A model generated the notes under the pieces. It was not told the DNA's origin and did no database searches. It worked only from the letters and a program-made list of their open reading frames with translations. 64,000 nt of DNA from contig SPDP01000011.1 of the NCBI GenBank assembly GCA_009360345.1, positions 1 to 64,000 of the forward strand, read 5' to 3'. Positions 16,007 through 24,263 of this stretch are shown here, piece by piece. The position numbers were made by a program, and so were the translations under genes. How positions within the stretch are numbered: position 1 is the stretch's first letter; each line of letters begins with the position of its first letter. The stretch is from Alcaligenaceae bacterium SAGV5. GTDB taxonomy: Bacteria; Pseudomonadota; Gammaproteobacteria; Burkholderiales; Burkholderiaceae_B.

Positions 16007-16876
16007 TCAAGTTCCGACCGCCACGGGCAGGTCGGGATGGGCGCACCATTCGCTCCAGGAGCCCGGGTAAAGCGCCGCGCCAGGCAGGCCCGCGATCTCC
16101 AGCGCCAGAATGTTGTGGCAGGCCGTGATGCCCGAGCCGCACTGGCTGACGACCGGACGCGATCCGTCCAGCAATGCGCCCAATTCCTCGGCCAGTTGCT
16201 CCGCCGGCTTGAAGTGGCCCCGCGCATCCAGGTTGTCCTGGAAGTAGCGGCTGCGCGCGCCGGGGATGTGGCCGGCGACAGGATCGATGGTTTCGTTTTC
16301 TCCCCGGAAGCGATCGGGGCTGCGGGCGTCGAGCACGATCGCCGTTCCGGCTCGGACGTGAGTCAGCAGCTCGGTGCGCCCGATGGTCGGCATGTCGCCG
16401 GGGCGTTGCGAGAGCGTGCCGCGCGCGGGCGGGGAGGCCATGCCGGTGGTGGTGGGTAGACCCGCCGCCTGCCAGGCGTCGAAACCACCATCGAGTACGG
16501 CCACGGCCCGGTGGCCAAGCCATCGCAGCAGCCACCAGGCGCGGGCGGCGAACATGCCCGCGCTCCGGTCGTAGACCACGATCTGCATGTCATCCGCGGC
16601 ACCCAGGTTCTCCAGTTGCCCGGCCAGCGTGCCGGCGTCCGGCAGCGGGTGGCGTCCCTGGTCCGGGCGGCCCTTCTTGCTCAATACGTGTTCGACGTCG
16701 ACGAAATGGGCCCCTGGAAGGTGTGCCCGGTCGTAGGCGCGCCGGCCCGCGTGCGGAGCCGCGAGCTCGAAACTGCAGTCCAGTATCAGAACGTCGCGAG
16801 GGTGCCCGTGCCGCAAGGCGGCAAGCGCGCCAGCCGAGATGATCGTGTCGAACCGGGGGGATGGGGAAGCGTGCAT
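16007..16876 (-). CDS. sseA: Mercaptopyruvate/thiosulfate sulfurtransferase (tandem rhodanese)
   Basis: A 289-residue protein with two rhodanese domains, the second catalytic. The active-site loop is CGSGIT with Cys246, matching the CG[S/T]GVT pattern of 3-mercaptopyruvate sulfurtransferases rather than the CRKGVT loop of thiosulfate rhodaneses, so mercaptopyruvate is the likelier substrate. The start at 16876 is chosen for an AGGAG seven bases upstream; an in-frame ATG at 16897 has no such signal. It converges on moaE. Confidence 0.88.
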   Translation of the reverse strand: MHASPSPRFDTIISAGALAALRHGHPRDVLILDCSFELAAPHAGRRAYDRAHLPGAHFVDVEHVLSKKGRPDQGRHPLPDAGTLAGQLENLGAADDMQIVVYDRSAGMFAARAWWLLRWLGHRAVAVLDGGFDAWQAAGLPTTTGMASPPARGTLSQRPGDMPTIGRTELLTHVRAGTAIVLDARSPDRFRGENETIDPVAGHIPGARSRYFQDNLDARGHFKPAEQLAEELGALLDGSRPVVSQCGSGITACHNILALEIAGLPGAALYPGSWSEWCAHPDLPVAVGT

Positions 16877-16905
16877 GAGGGAACTCCTGCTGGCCATGGG
16901 CGCGG

Positions 16906-17880
16906 TCAAGCGCCGGTGGGTTGGATGCCGGCCTCCGTGCCGGCTTTGCGCCACTTGGCCATTTCATCAGCGACGAAGCGGGAGAAGTCCTCGGGTGAGT
17001 TGCGTACGGGGGTGGCGCCCGAGCTCGTGATGGATTCGATCACCTGGGGATCCTGGAGGGCGGCTTCGACCGCCTTGTTGAGCTTGACCACAATGGCACG
17101 CGGGGTGCCTGCCGGGGCGAACAACCCTGTCCAACTGGTGAAGACCACGCTGGGGTACCCCGCTTCGGCGGTCGTGGGCACATCGGGCAGCATGGAAGCC
17201 CGTTGCGTACCGGTCACCGCCAAGGCCCGCAACTGACCGGACTTGATCAGGGCGGGCACGCTGGGCACGGACGGCGAGGCAAGCGTGGCTTCCCCGGCGA
17301 CTACCGCCATCACCGCTTCCATCGGCGCGCGGTAGGGCACGTGCAGCATGTCTATCTTGCCTGCCAGGCGGAGCAGCTCGATCGCGAAGCGGGATCCGCT
17401 GCCGTTGCCGGCGGACGCGTAAACCAGGCGCTTGGGTTCGGCTCTGGCCTTGTCGACCAGTTGCTGGAGCGTGGTGATTCCCGAGGCGGGATTCACGACG
17501 AGCGCGAGCGGCGAATCGTTGATCTGGGAAATCGGTTCGAAGTCCTTGAGGGGGTCGTAGGAAAGGCGTTTTTCCGTGACGGACAGCAGGCCGTGCGTGC
17601 TGACCGACCCAATCAGCAGGGTATAGCCGTCTGGCTGTGCCGTGGCGACAGCCTGGGCGCCGATGATGCCGCTGGCCCCGGGTCGATTGATGACGACGAC
17701 GGTTTGTCCGAGCTGTTTGCCCAGCGACTTGCTCATCACGCGCGCCATGATGTCGGCCACGGATCCTGGTGATTGGGGCACGATGATTTGCACGGAATGC
17801 GCGGGGTAATCCGCGGCGTGCGAGGCGCATGCCAGGCTGGCCAGGGCGAGCGCCGGCAGCAGGCGGTGGTGGGGTCTCAT
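16906..17880 (-). CDS. Bug-family (TctC-like) tripartite tricarboxylate transporter receptor
   Basis: A 324-residue periplasmic binding protein with a clear signal peptide (MRPHHRLLPALALASLACASHA). The ATG at 17880 has GGAGG upstream. The first ligand loop reads VPQSPGSVADIMAR instead of the common YPPGGxxD, so its pocket may differ from that of the other Bug proteins here. It follows the RraA-like gene by 46 bases and is probably in its operon. The next gene downstream is the sulfurtransferase in the same direction, 29 bases after its stop. Confidence 0.92.
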   Translation of the reverse strand: MRPHHRLLPALALASLACASHAADYPAHSVQIIVPQSPGSVADIMARVMSKSLGKQLGQTVVVINRPGASGIIGAQAVATAQPDGYTLLIGSVSTHGLLSVTEKRLSYDPLKDFEPISQINDSPLALVVNPASGITTLQQLVDKARAEPKRLVYASAGNGSGSRFAIELLRLAGKIDMLHVPYRAPMEAVMAVVAGEATLASPSVPSVPALIKSGQLRALAVTGTQRASMLPDVPTTAEAGYPSVVFTSWTGLFAPAGTPRAIVVKLNKAVEAALQDPQVIESITSSGATPVRNSPEDFSRFVADEMAKWRKAGTEAGIQPTGA

Positions 17881-17926
17881 GTCTCCTCCCTGATGGGTAT
17901 GCTTGTCGGACGTATGTCCTGGCGAT

Positions 17927-18637
17927 TCACGACTGCGCGGCGATCGCTTGGTCGACCCAACCGCGAGGCCAGGCATGCCGGCTGATCTGGTCGGCCCACG
18001 TCATCTCGACACGATGGTGGGCTTCGGCTCGTTCGATCACGGTTGACGCATCCTGGCGGGGCAGGATGATGACGCCATCCTCGTCTCCCACGACCAGGTC
18101 TCCCGGCGCAATGGCCACGCCCCCCGTCACCACCGGACAGCCGATCTCGCCCGGGCCGCTTTTCCAAGGGCCGTTGGGTGTCACGCCGAGTGCATAAACC
18201 GGGATGGGCAACGACGCCAGGCCGGCGCGGTCCCGGATGGCGCCGTTGATGACGATGGCCCCGATGCCTCGGCTGGCGGCGTAGCGGCCCATCATTTCCC
18301 CGAGGATGGCGTTTTCCTGCGCGCCGCCCGCATCGCAGACGATGACATCGCCCGGCAGGGCAATGTCCAGCGCCTTGTGCAGGAACAGGTTGTCGCCGGG
18401 GCGGACCTTGACGGTGAAGGCGGGGCCCGCGAATCCTCGGGCAGCCCGCGAATAGTTGTCGAAACCCGCGGACAGGCAGAACAGGCGATTGCTTACGTCG
18501 CCGATGACGGCAACCGGCACCTGCGCGGCCCTGGCCGCGACTTCCTTGGGGACGCGGGCGAACCCGGTGTGTATCCGCCAGCCGGGCGTGCCGGCGCCGG
18601 GGGTCTTGTCCGCGGGTGAGGAGCTTTGCTCGTTCAT
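17927..18637 (-). CDS. RraA-like protein, probable HMG/CHA-type aldolase
   Basis: A 236-residue member of the RraA/HMG aldolase family. Visible family segments are DVSNRLFCLSAG, PGDNLFLHKALD, GAIRDRAGL (the Arg-Asp pair that binds the pyruvate moiety and metal) and GDEDGVIILP. Catabolic members cleave 4-hydroxy-4-methyl-2-oxoglutarate or 4-carboxy-4-hydroxy-2-oxoadipate; others only resemble RNase E regulator RraA. At 236 residues it is longer than RraA proper, and its place between a Bug receptor and a divergent LysR gene favours a catabolic aldolase or decarboxylase. Confidence 0.85.
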   Translation of the reverse strand: MNEQSSSPADKTPGAGTPGWRIHTGFARVPKEVAARAAQVPVAVIGDVSNRLFCLSAGFDNYSRAARGFAGPAFTVKVRPGDNLFLHKALDIALPGDVIVCDAGGAQENAILGEMMGRYAASRGIGAIVINGAIRDRAGLASLPIPVYALGVTPNGPWKSGPGEIGCPVVTGGVAIAPGDLVVGDEDGVIILPRQDASTVIERAEAHHRVEMTWADQISRHAWPRGWVDQAIAAQS

Positions 18638-18698
18638 GTCTTGTGTCCTGGGTCAGAGAGAATGGTGACGGAAATTCTAGGATGACTTTTTTATGAAA

Positions 18699-18734
18699 AA
18701 AAGCGAATTTATTCGATAATAAAAAATCGCTTTT
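18699..18734. promoter_or_regulatory. Inverted repeat AAAAGCGA-N20-TCGCTTTT in the LysR/RraA divergent region
   Basis: Eight-base perfect arms enclose an A+T-rich centre within a 123-base intergenic region that is strikingly A+T-rich against the high-GC background. It lies 26 bases before the GTG of the LysR gene and about 60 bases from the RraA-like gene, where a LysR regulator would control both directions. Confidence 0.45.
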
Positions 18735-18760
18735 AGTGGATTTAAAAAAGAGGCCGAGAC

Positions 18761-19657
18761 GTGACACTGAAGCAATTGGAAGCGTTCTACTGGGCTGCGA
18801 CCTGCGAGAGTTTCGCGACTGCGGCGCTGCGCCTGCACCTGTCGCAGTCTTCGCTCTCGAAACGCATAGGCGAACTCGAGGCCTGCCTGGGGAAAACACT
18901 GTTCGATCGCGATCAGCGCCGCGCCCGGCTCACGCCCGTGGGGCGGGCCTTGCTGCCGCATGCCCGGCAACTGCTGACCAGCGCCGAGCACATCGTCGCC
19001 ACCATCGGTTCCGAAGGAGATCTGCGCGGCAGTTGCCGTTTCGGCGTGGGTGAGATCGCTGCCTCGTCATGGCTGCCGCGCTTCGCCGCGAAGGTCAAGA
19101 AACAATTTCCCGATCTGCTGCTGGAGCCTTATGTGGAACTGGGGCGGGAACTGGAAGCCAGGCTGATCGGAGGGGAGCTGGATTTCGCGATGATCGGTTC
19201 GCGCTCGACCCATCCCCAGCTTGATTCCCAGCGGCTGGCCCAGGTGCAGTTCGTCTGGGCCATAGCGGCGGACGTGGCGCCATCGGCGCGCCGCGCCGAG
19301 GACGCGATCGCCGAGCTGCCCATTATCAGCATGAGCAAGGGGTCGGGTGCACGGCGCATCCTGGATGCTTGGATGAAAAGCCAGCGGTGCGAGCATGCAG
19401 CGGTTGTGACCTGCAACAACATGTCCAGCATGGCTGGCCTGGTCGCGGCGGGGCTGGGTATCAGCTACTTTCCCCGCGGCTGGCTGCGGCCGCTGACGGA
19501 CAAGGGGATACTGCGTGTATTGCCCAGCCGTACGCCGCTGCAGAAACTGGACTATCACTTCCATTGGCGGGTGGACGATACGCGCGCGTATATCCCCAGG
19601 CTCAGGGGGTTGATGGCGAGCGAGGTGGACTACGACGTATCGTTGCTACAGCTGTGA
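18761..19657 (+). CDS. LysR-family transcriptional regulator
   Basis: A 298-residue LTTR: helix-turn-helix in residues 1-60 (LEAFYWAATCESFATAALRLHLSQSSLSKRI), linker helix and effector-binding domain from about residue 88. The start is GTG at 18761. It is divergent from the RraA-like/Bug gene pair, its probable target. It is followed convergently by the hpnE remnant 11 bases past its stop. Confidence 0.93.
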   Translation: MTLKQLEAFYWAATCESFATAALRLHLSQSSLSKRIGELEACLGKTLFDRDQRRARLTPVGRALLPHARQLLTSAEHIVATIGSEGDLRGSCRFGVGEIAASSWLPRFAAKVKKQFPDLLLEPYVELGRELEARLIGGELDFAMIGSRSTHPQLDSQRLAQVQFVWAIAADVAPSARRAEDAIAELPIISMSKGSGARRILDAWMKSQRCEHAAVVTCNNMSSMAGLVAAGLGISYFPRGWLRPLTDKGILRVLPSRTPLQKLDYHFHWRVDDTRAYIPRLRGLMASEVDYDVSLLQL

Positions 19658-19668
19658 CGGACGGACCG

Positions 19669-20195
19669 TCAACCGGATGCAATCAGCGCTTGCGCCGCCA
19701 GCTTCCCGCTGCGGACCGCTCCTTCCAGCGTGGCAGGGTAGCCCGTATCCGTCCAGTCTCCCGCGAGCATCAGCTTGGGGCTGCCGGTCGTGTTGGGCGG
19801 CCTTGCCAGCCCCGGGCGGGCCAGGAAGGTCGCGCGCTTTTCGACTATCCAGGCCGAGGCGGCTATCTTCGGCAGCGGCGCATGTCGTCCGGCGGTTAGT
19901 TGCTCCCGCAACTGCTCCAGCAGCAGGTCTTCGGCCGCCTGCCGTGGGCGTTGCAGCGCCGAGTCGGCGCAACTGACCACGATGGCCAGTTCGCCGTGCG
20001 CCGGTTCGAGTCCCAGCAGGGTTCCGCGGTCGAACACCCACTGTCCGTCATGGCTCCTGGTTGTGTCTTCGCGCAGCATCATCATTGGAAGCGGCAATCG
20101 GTATGGCCCGTCCAGGCGCAGGGTAAGCGTGGCGATCGGCGAGTACTCGAAGGCTCGCAGCGCGGCGAGCAGGGCGGGAGGGGATGGGCGGGAGC
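19669..20195 (-). pseudogene. hpnE: C-terminal remnant of hydroxysqualene dehydroxylase HpnE
   Basis: About 170 residues match the C-terminal part of HpnE (squalene-associated FAD-dependent desaturase), ending in LMLAGDWTDTGYPATLEG, the family's second FAD-contact motif. The N-terminal Rossmann domain and catalytic middle, roughly 250 residues, are absent. Upstream, the sequence changes within a G-rich stretch near 20180-20215 into a chromate transporter fragment in another frame. The open frame continues antisense-like into that fragment but has no start consistent with HpnE. Hopanoid precursor synthesis through this copy is lost; no hpnC or hpnD is in the window. Confidence 0.8.
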
Positions 20196-20798
20196 CGGGG
20201 CAGGCGCGGGCAGGTCCAGCAACCAGCGGCCGAGCAGGCCGCAGGCCGCGATGGTGGCGACCTGTCCCGCAGCCGAGGGGGCAGCCAGTGTAGCCAGCGC
20301 GGCCAGCATGGCCAGCCCCGCCCGCGTCCGGTCGGGACACAGCGACCGGGCCATGCCCCAGACCGCCTGCGCGACCACCGCCACGGCCACGATCTTCAAG
20401 CCGTGCACCCAGCCGGAGGCGGCCATGTCGCGGTAGCCGGCCATGCCGTAGGCGAACAGGACCAGGACGAGGGCCGAAGGCAGGGTAAAGCCCGACCACG
20501 CGGCGAGCAGGCCGGGCCACCCGGCGCGCCGCAGCCCCAGCGCCATGCCGACCTGGCTGCTGGCCGGCCCCGGCAGGAATTGGCACAAGGCCACGAGGTC
20601 CGAATAGCTGCGGTCGTCCAGCCAGCGGCGGCGCTCGACGAATTCGGCGCGGAAATAGCCCAGGTGCGCGACAGGGCCGCCGAACGAGGTCAGCCCCAGC
20701 CGCAGGAAGACCAGGAAGACCCGCCATGCGCCGTCGCTGCGGCGCGAGTCGTCGCGGCCTGGAGGGGGCGGAGGCGTGTCGATGGGCATCGTGGTCAT
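20196..20798 (-). pseudogene. chrA: N-terminal half of a ChrA-type chromate transporter, truncated
   Basis: About 200 residues form the first CHR domain: VFLRLGLTSFGGPVAHLGYF, a segment with SYSDLVALCQFLPGPASSQ, then several hydrophobic helices. The second CHR domain of normal ChrA (about 400 residues) is missing because the sequence passes into the hpnE remnant at about 20195. The open frame runs on to 20082 as nonsense. The ATG at 20798 overlaps the LysR stop as ATGA, so the original gene was translationally coupled to that regulator. A functional single-domain protein cannot be excluded, but the long aberrant tail argues against it. Confidence 0.75.
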
Positions 20799-21730
20799 CG
20801 TGGGATGGGTTTTCGGGTTGGCGGGCTGGCGCTTTCGTGCGCGCGGACGAAGTCGATGAAGGCCCGCAGGGGCGACGGCAGGTGCCGGCGGCCGGAATAA
20901 TAAAGGAACGGGCCGGTGAACGGACGCCACCAGGACTTGAGCAGGGGTTCCAGCGTGCCGTTGTCCAGGTCGGGCTGCAGCCAGCCCTCGAACAGGTGGA
21001 TGATGCCCAGCCCGTCCCGCGCTGCCTGGACGGCGAGATCGACGCCGCTGCCCAGGCTGACCAGCAGCGGTCCGGTGGGTTCCACGCGCAGGACTTCCCC
21101 CTTGCGTTCGTATTCCCAGGCGGGCTGGGCGCCGCTGGCGAACTGGCCGCGCAGGCAGATGTGGCCGAGCAGGTCGCGTGGATGCCGGGGCCGGCCGTGC
21201 GCCGCCAGATAGGCGGGCGCGGCGGCGGTGGCGAAGCGCTGCCAGCGCGGGCCGATGGGGATCGCGATCATGTCCTGTTCAAGTCGTTCGTCGTAGCGGA
21301 TGCCGGCGTCGCAGCCGGCGGCGAGCAGGTCCACGAAACCGTCTTCGACCACGATTTCGAGCTTGATGTCGGGATAGGCTTGCAGGAAGGGCGTGACGAG
21401 GGGAGAGAGCACCAGGCGCGCGGCGCTGAGCGGGACGTTCAGGCGCAGGGTGCCGGCAGGCCGGTCGCGGAATCCGTTGACGACGTCGAGCGCGGTTTCC
21501 ACTTCGCCCAGCGCGGGTACCAGCCGTTCGACCAGCCGCGCGCCGGCTTCGGTCGGCGTCACGCTGCGGGTGGTGCGATGAAGCAGCCTGACGCCCAGCC
21601 GGGCTTCCAGCCGCCGCACCGCCTCGCTCAGGCTGGAAGCCGACGAGCCGCTGGCGCGGGCGCCTTCGCGAAAGCCCCCGGCGCGAACCACGGCCAGGAA
21701 CGCGAACAAGTCTTGGAGCGGTGCTTGCAT
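20795..21730 (-). CDS. LysR-family transcriptional regulator
   Basis: A 311-residue LTTR with an HTH in residues 1-62 (FLAVVRAGGFREGARASGSSASSLSEAVRRLE) and an effector domain of the subgroup that carries AGCDAGIRYDERLEQDM. It is divergent from an aldo/keto reductase gene, 99 bases away, which is its likely target; members of this LTTR subgroup are often paired with oxidoreductases. Its stop overlaps the start of the broken chrA gene. Confidence 0.93.
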   Translation of the reverse strand: MQAPLQDLFAFLAVVRAGGFREGARASGSSASSLSEAVRRLEARLGVRLLHRTTRSVTPTEAGARLVERLVPALGEVETALDVVNGFRDRPAGTLRLNVPLSAARLVLSPLVTPFLQAYPDIKLEIVVEDGFVDLLAAGCDAGIRYDERLEQDMIAIPIGPRWQRFATAAAPAYLAAHGRPRHPRDLLGHICLRGQFASGAQPAWEYERKGEVLRVEPTGPLLVSLGSGVDLAVQAARDGLGIIHLFEGWLQPDLDNGTLEPLLKSWWRPFTGPFLYYSGRRHLPSPLRAFIDFVRAHESASPPTRKPIPR

Positions 21731-21734
21731 TGTG

Positions 21735-21744
21735 CGGAATTCCG
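21735..21744. promoter_or_regulatory. CGGAATTCCG palindrome, putative LysR site
   Basis: A perfect 10-base palindrome five bases upstream of the LysR start, in the divergent LysR/aldo-keto reductase region. This position suits autorepression. Confidence 0.3.
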
Positions 21745-21769
21745 TACGGCCTGTGCTGATTACACCAGA

Positions 21770-21798
21770 TTATCGATCGGCGCGGCGATGTCTATAGT
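21770..21798 (+). promoter_or_regulatory. Candidate promoter for the aldo/keto reductase gene
   Basis: TTATCG (21770-21775) and TATAGT (21793-21798) are separated by 17 bases, placing the transcription start some 25 bases before the ATG at 21830. The -35 box is poor, consistent with a promoter needing a LysR activator. Confidence 0.35.
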
Positions 21799-21829
21799 GT
21801 GAGCCATCCACGCTTTCCGGAGAAATGCC

Positions 21830-22705
21830 ATGACCGATCTGAAGCAGGCGGGCAGTTTTGCCCTGGGGGACCGACCCGTGCGCCGCATGGGCTACGGCGC
21901 GATGCAACTGGCCGGGCCGGGAGTGTTCGGGCCGCCCCGGGACCGCGCCGCGGCGCTGGCCGTGCTGCGCGCCGCGATCGAGGCCGGCGTCGACCACGTC
22001 GACACCAGCGATTTCTACGGTCCTCACGTCACCAATCAGTTGATCCGCGAAGCCCTGCATCCCTACCGGGACCTGACCATCGTGACCAAGGTCGGCGCGG
22101 TGCGCGGGCCCGATGCCTCGTGGAACCCGGCGCAGAGTCCCGAACAGCTGACACGGGCCGTGCACGACAATCTGCGCAATCTCGGCCTGGACGTGCTGGA
22201 CGTGGTGAACCTGCGCATCATGGGCGACGTGCATGCGCCGTCGGAAGGGTCGATCGAGGCGCCGTTCGCCGCGCTGGCGCAATTGCAGCGGCAGGGGCTG
22301 ATCCGCCACCTGGGCCTGAGCAATGCGACGGCCGGGCAAGTGGCCCAGGCCCGGCGCATCGCGCCCATCGTATGCGTGCAGAATCATTACAACCTGGCGC
22401 ACCGCGCGGACGATGCGCTGATCGATCAATTGGGCAGCCAGGGCATCGCCTACGTGCCTTTCTTCCCGTTGGGCGGCTTCTCGCCGCTGCAATCGGGCAT
22501 CCTGGACCGCGTGGCGGAGCGGCTGGCGGCGACGCCGATGCAGGTCGCGCTCGCCTGGCTGCTGGCGCGCGCGCCCAACCTGCTGCTGATACCGGGGACG
22601 TCTTCGCTGGGGCATCTGCGAGAGAATCTGGCGGCCGCCGCGCTGGTCCTGCCCGCAGATGCCATGGCGGAGCTGGACGGCATCGGGCAGGAGGGCCGCG
22701 CCTAG
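21830..22705 (+). CDS. Aldo/keto reductase
   Basis: A 291-residue TIM-barrel NADPH-dependent oxidoreductase. DTSDFYGPHVTNQL provides the catalytic Asp and Tyr, and TKVGAVRG the catalytic Lys. At the place of the catalytic His (often QLHW) it has NLRIMGD, as in a distinct oxidoreductase subgroup. The C-terminal cofactor segment is IPGTSSLGHLRENL. The ATG at 21830 has a GGAGA upstream. The substrate is unknown; the divergent LysR gene is its presumed regulator. Confidence 0.9.
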   Translation: MTDLKQAGSFALGDRPVRRMGYGAMQLAGPGVFGPPRDRAAALAVLRAAIEAGVDHVDTSDFYGPHVTNQLIREALHPYRDLTIVTKVGAVRGPDASWNPAQSPEQLTRAVHDNLRNLGLDVLDVVNLRIMGDVHAPSEGSIEAPFAALAQLQRQGLIRHLGLSNATAGQVAQARRIAPIVCVQNHYNLAHRADDALIDQLGSQGIAYVPFFPLGGFSPLQSGILDRVAERLAATPMQVALAWLLARAPNLLLIPGTSSLGHLRENLAAAALVLPADAMAELDGIGQEGRA

Positions 22706-22781
22706 GACTACGCGGGCGTGGTGGCAAAGATGCGTTATCGTCCGGGCATGAATCCGATCATGCCCCCGACAAGACCCACGC

Positions 22782-23240
22782 GTGAGAACCGATAGCCGCC
22801 TTTCCCGGATGCTGCACGTGCTGCTGCATATGGCCAGGGACGGCCAGTCCGTGACGTCCGCCCAGATAGCCCAGATGCTGGGCACCAACGCCGCCGTGGT
22901 CCGCCGGACCATGGCGGGCCTGCGCAAGGCGGGCTACGTGCAGTCCGAGAAGGGCCATCGAGGCGGCTGGCGGCTGAACTGCGATCTGGCCACCGTCACG
23001 CTGCTGGACATCCACCGCGCGGTGGGGGGGCCCAGGATCTTCGCGATCGGCGCGGACCATGTCCATCCCGACTGCGCGGTCGAACGTGTCGTCAACGCCG
23101 CGCTGGCCGGTGCGCTGGAAGAGGCGGAAGCCTTGCTCGTCCGGCGATTGGGCGCGGTGACGCTGGCCGACCTCGCCAGGGAATTCGACCAGATCTGCCG
23201 CTCGGCCCCGTGGGGCCTGGCGGACCATCCGCAGCCTTGA
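22782..23240 (+). CDS. Rrf2-family transcriptional regulator
   Basis: A 152-residue winged-helix regulator of the Rrf2 family: HVLLHMARDGQSVTSAQIAQMLGTNAAVVRR is the DNA-binding helix pair and GGWRLNCDLATVTLLDI the wing and dimerisation start. The three clustered cysteines that bind the 2Fe-2S centre in IscR and NsrR are absent; cysteines are at 67, 98 and 139, so it may sense by thiol chemistry or by a ligand. The start is GTG at 22782 with a weak ribosome site. It precedes a thioredoxin-reductase-like gene, with an operator-like palindrome between them. Confidence 0.9.
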   Translation: MRTDSRLSRMLHVLLHMARDGQSVTSAQIAQMLGTNAAVVRRTMAGLRKAGYVQSEKGHRGGWRLNCDLATVTLLDIHRAVGGPRIFAIGADHVHPDCAVERVVNAALAGALEEAEALLVRRLGAVTLADLAREFDQICRSAPWGLADHPQP

Positions 23241-23305
23241 AAACGCCAGGATAAGGATGGCCCCGGACCCTGAAGGGGTATCGGGCCCTCGTCCCGGATT
23301 TTTAT

Positions 23306-23322
23306 GTATCATTTAAAGATAC
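23306..23322. promoter_or_regulatory. GTATC-ATTTAAA-GATAC palindrome, probable Rrf2 operator
   Basis: A 17-base near-palindrome with a TTTAAA centre stands 28 bases before the oxidoreductase ATG and 65 bases after the Rrf2 gene. Rrf2-family sites such as those of NsrR share a symmetric arrangement around TTTAAA, so binding by the adjacent regulator is likely. Confidence 0.55.
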
Positions 23323-23349
23323 GTGAAATTGGCGAAGCAAGGAGAGCGC

Positions 23350-24234
23350 ATGGATTACGACGTGATCATCATCGGCGGAAGCTACGCCGGGCTGTCGGCG
23401 GGCTTGCAACTGGCCCGTGCCCGGCGCCTCGTGCTCGTGATCGATGCCGGCGAGCGCCGCAACCGGTACGCCCCGTTGTCGCATGGTTTCCTGACACGCG
23501 ACGGCGAAGCGGGGGCGGACATCGCCGCCATTGCCCGGGACCAGTTGCGCAAGTACGAGACCGTGGCGTGGCTGGATGCGCGCGCGGATGCGGTGGCGCA
23601 GGCGGGCGACGGGTTCGCCGTGTCGGTGGGAACGCAGGTGCGCAAGGCGCGGCGTCTCGTGCTGGCGACGGGCGTGAAAGACGAGCTGCCGGATCTGCCG
23701 GGACTCGCCCAGCGCTGGGGAACCCACGTGTTCCATTGCCCGTATTGCCATGGCTACGAGTTGCAGCAGGGCCGCATCGGCGTGCTGGCATTGTCCGAGA
23801 TGTCCATGCACCAGGCGCTGATGTTGCCCGACTGGGGCGCGACGACGCTGTTCCTGAACGATGCCTTCGAGCCCGATGCCCAGCAGCTCGCGCTGCTGGC
23901 CGGGCGTGGCGTGGCCATCGTGCGGGGGAAGGTGGCGCGGCTCGATGGCGACGGTGTGGCGGTGGTCATGCGGGACGGCAAGGCCCATGCGCTGGACGGC
24001 CTGTTCATCGCGGCCCGGATCCGGTCGTCGGGGCTGGCCGAGCAACTGGGCTGCGTGATGGAAGAAGGGCCGTGGGGCAGCACGATCAAGACCGATGCGA
24101 CCAAGGCCACGAGCGTGCCGGGTGTGTTCGCATGCGGCGACACGGGCCGGCCCGCCGGCTCGGTGGCGGCGGCGGTGGGCGACGGCGCGATGGCGGGCGC
24201 CGCGGTTCACCGTTCGCTGATGTTCGGGCTGTAG
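23350..24234 (+). CDS. Thioredoxin-reductase-like FAD/NAD(P) oxidoreductase with a CPYC centre
   Basis: A 294-residue flavoprotein of the TrxB-like group. The FAD Rossmann motif GGSYAGLSAG is at residues 9-18, a CPYC redox pair (Cys130, Cys133) stands where thioredoxin reductase has CATC, and GVFACGDTGRPAGSV closes the FAD site. The NAD(P)-binding insert is present but its glycine motif (IGVLALSEMS) is degenerate. The ATG at 23350 is preceded by GGAGAG. Likely controlled by the preceding Rrf2 regulator. It could reduce a small disulfide or act as a thiol oxidase. Confidence 0.88.
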   Translation: MDYDVIIIGGSYAGLSAGLQLARARRLVLVIDAGERRNRYAPLSHGFLTRDGEAGADIAAIARDQLRKYETVAWLDARADAVAQAGDGFAVSVGTQVRKARRLVLATGVKDELPDLPGLAQRWGTHVFHCPYCHGYELQQGRIGVLALSEMSMHQALMLPDWGATTLFLNDAFEPDAQQLALLAGRGVAIVRGKVARLDGDGVAVVMRDGKAHALDGLFIAARIRSSGLAEQLGCVMEEGPWGSTIKTDATKATSVPGVFACGDTGRPAGSVAAAVGDGAMAGAAVHRSLMFGL

Positions 24235-24263
24235 CAGAACGATGGGGTGGCGCGGAAGGGCCG

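Noticed and set aside
20082..20930. An intact chromate transporter of 282 residues
   Set aside because: The part before 20798 is antisense to the LysR end, and the part after about 20196 is hpnE DNA in another frame.
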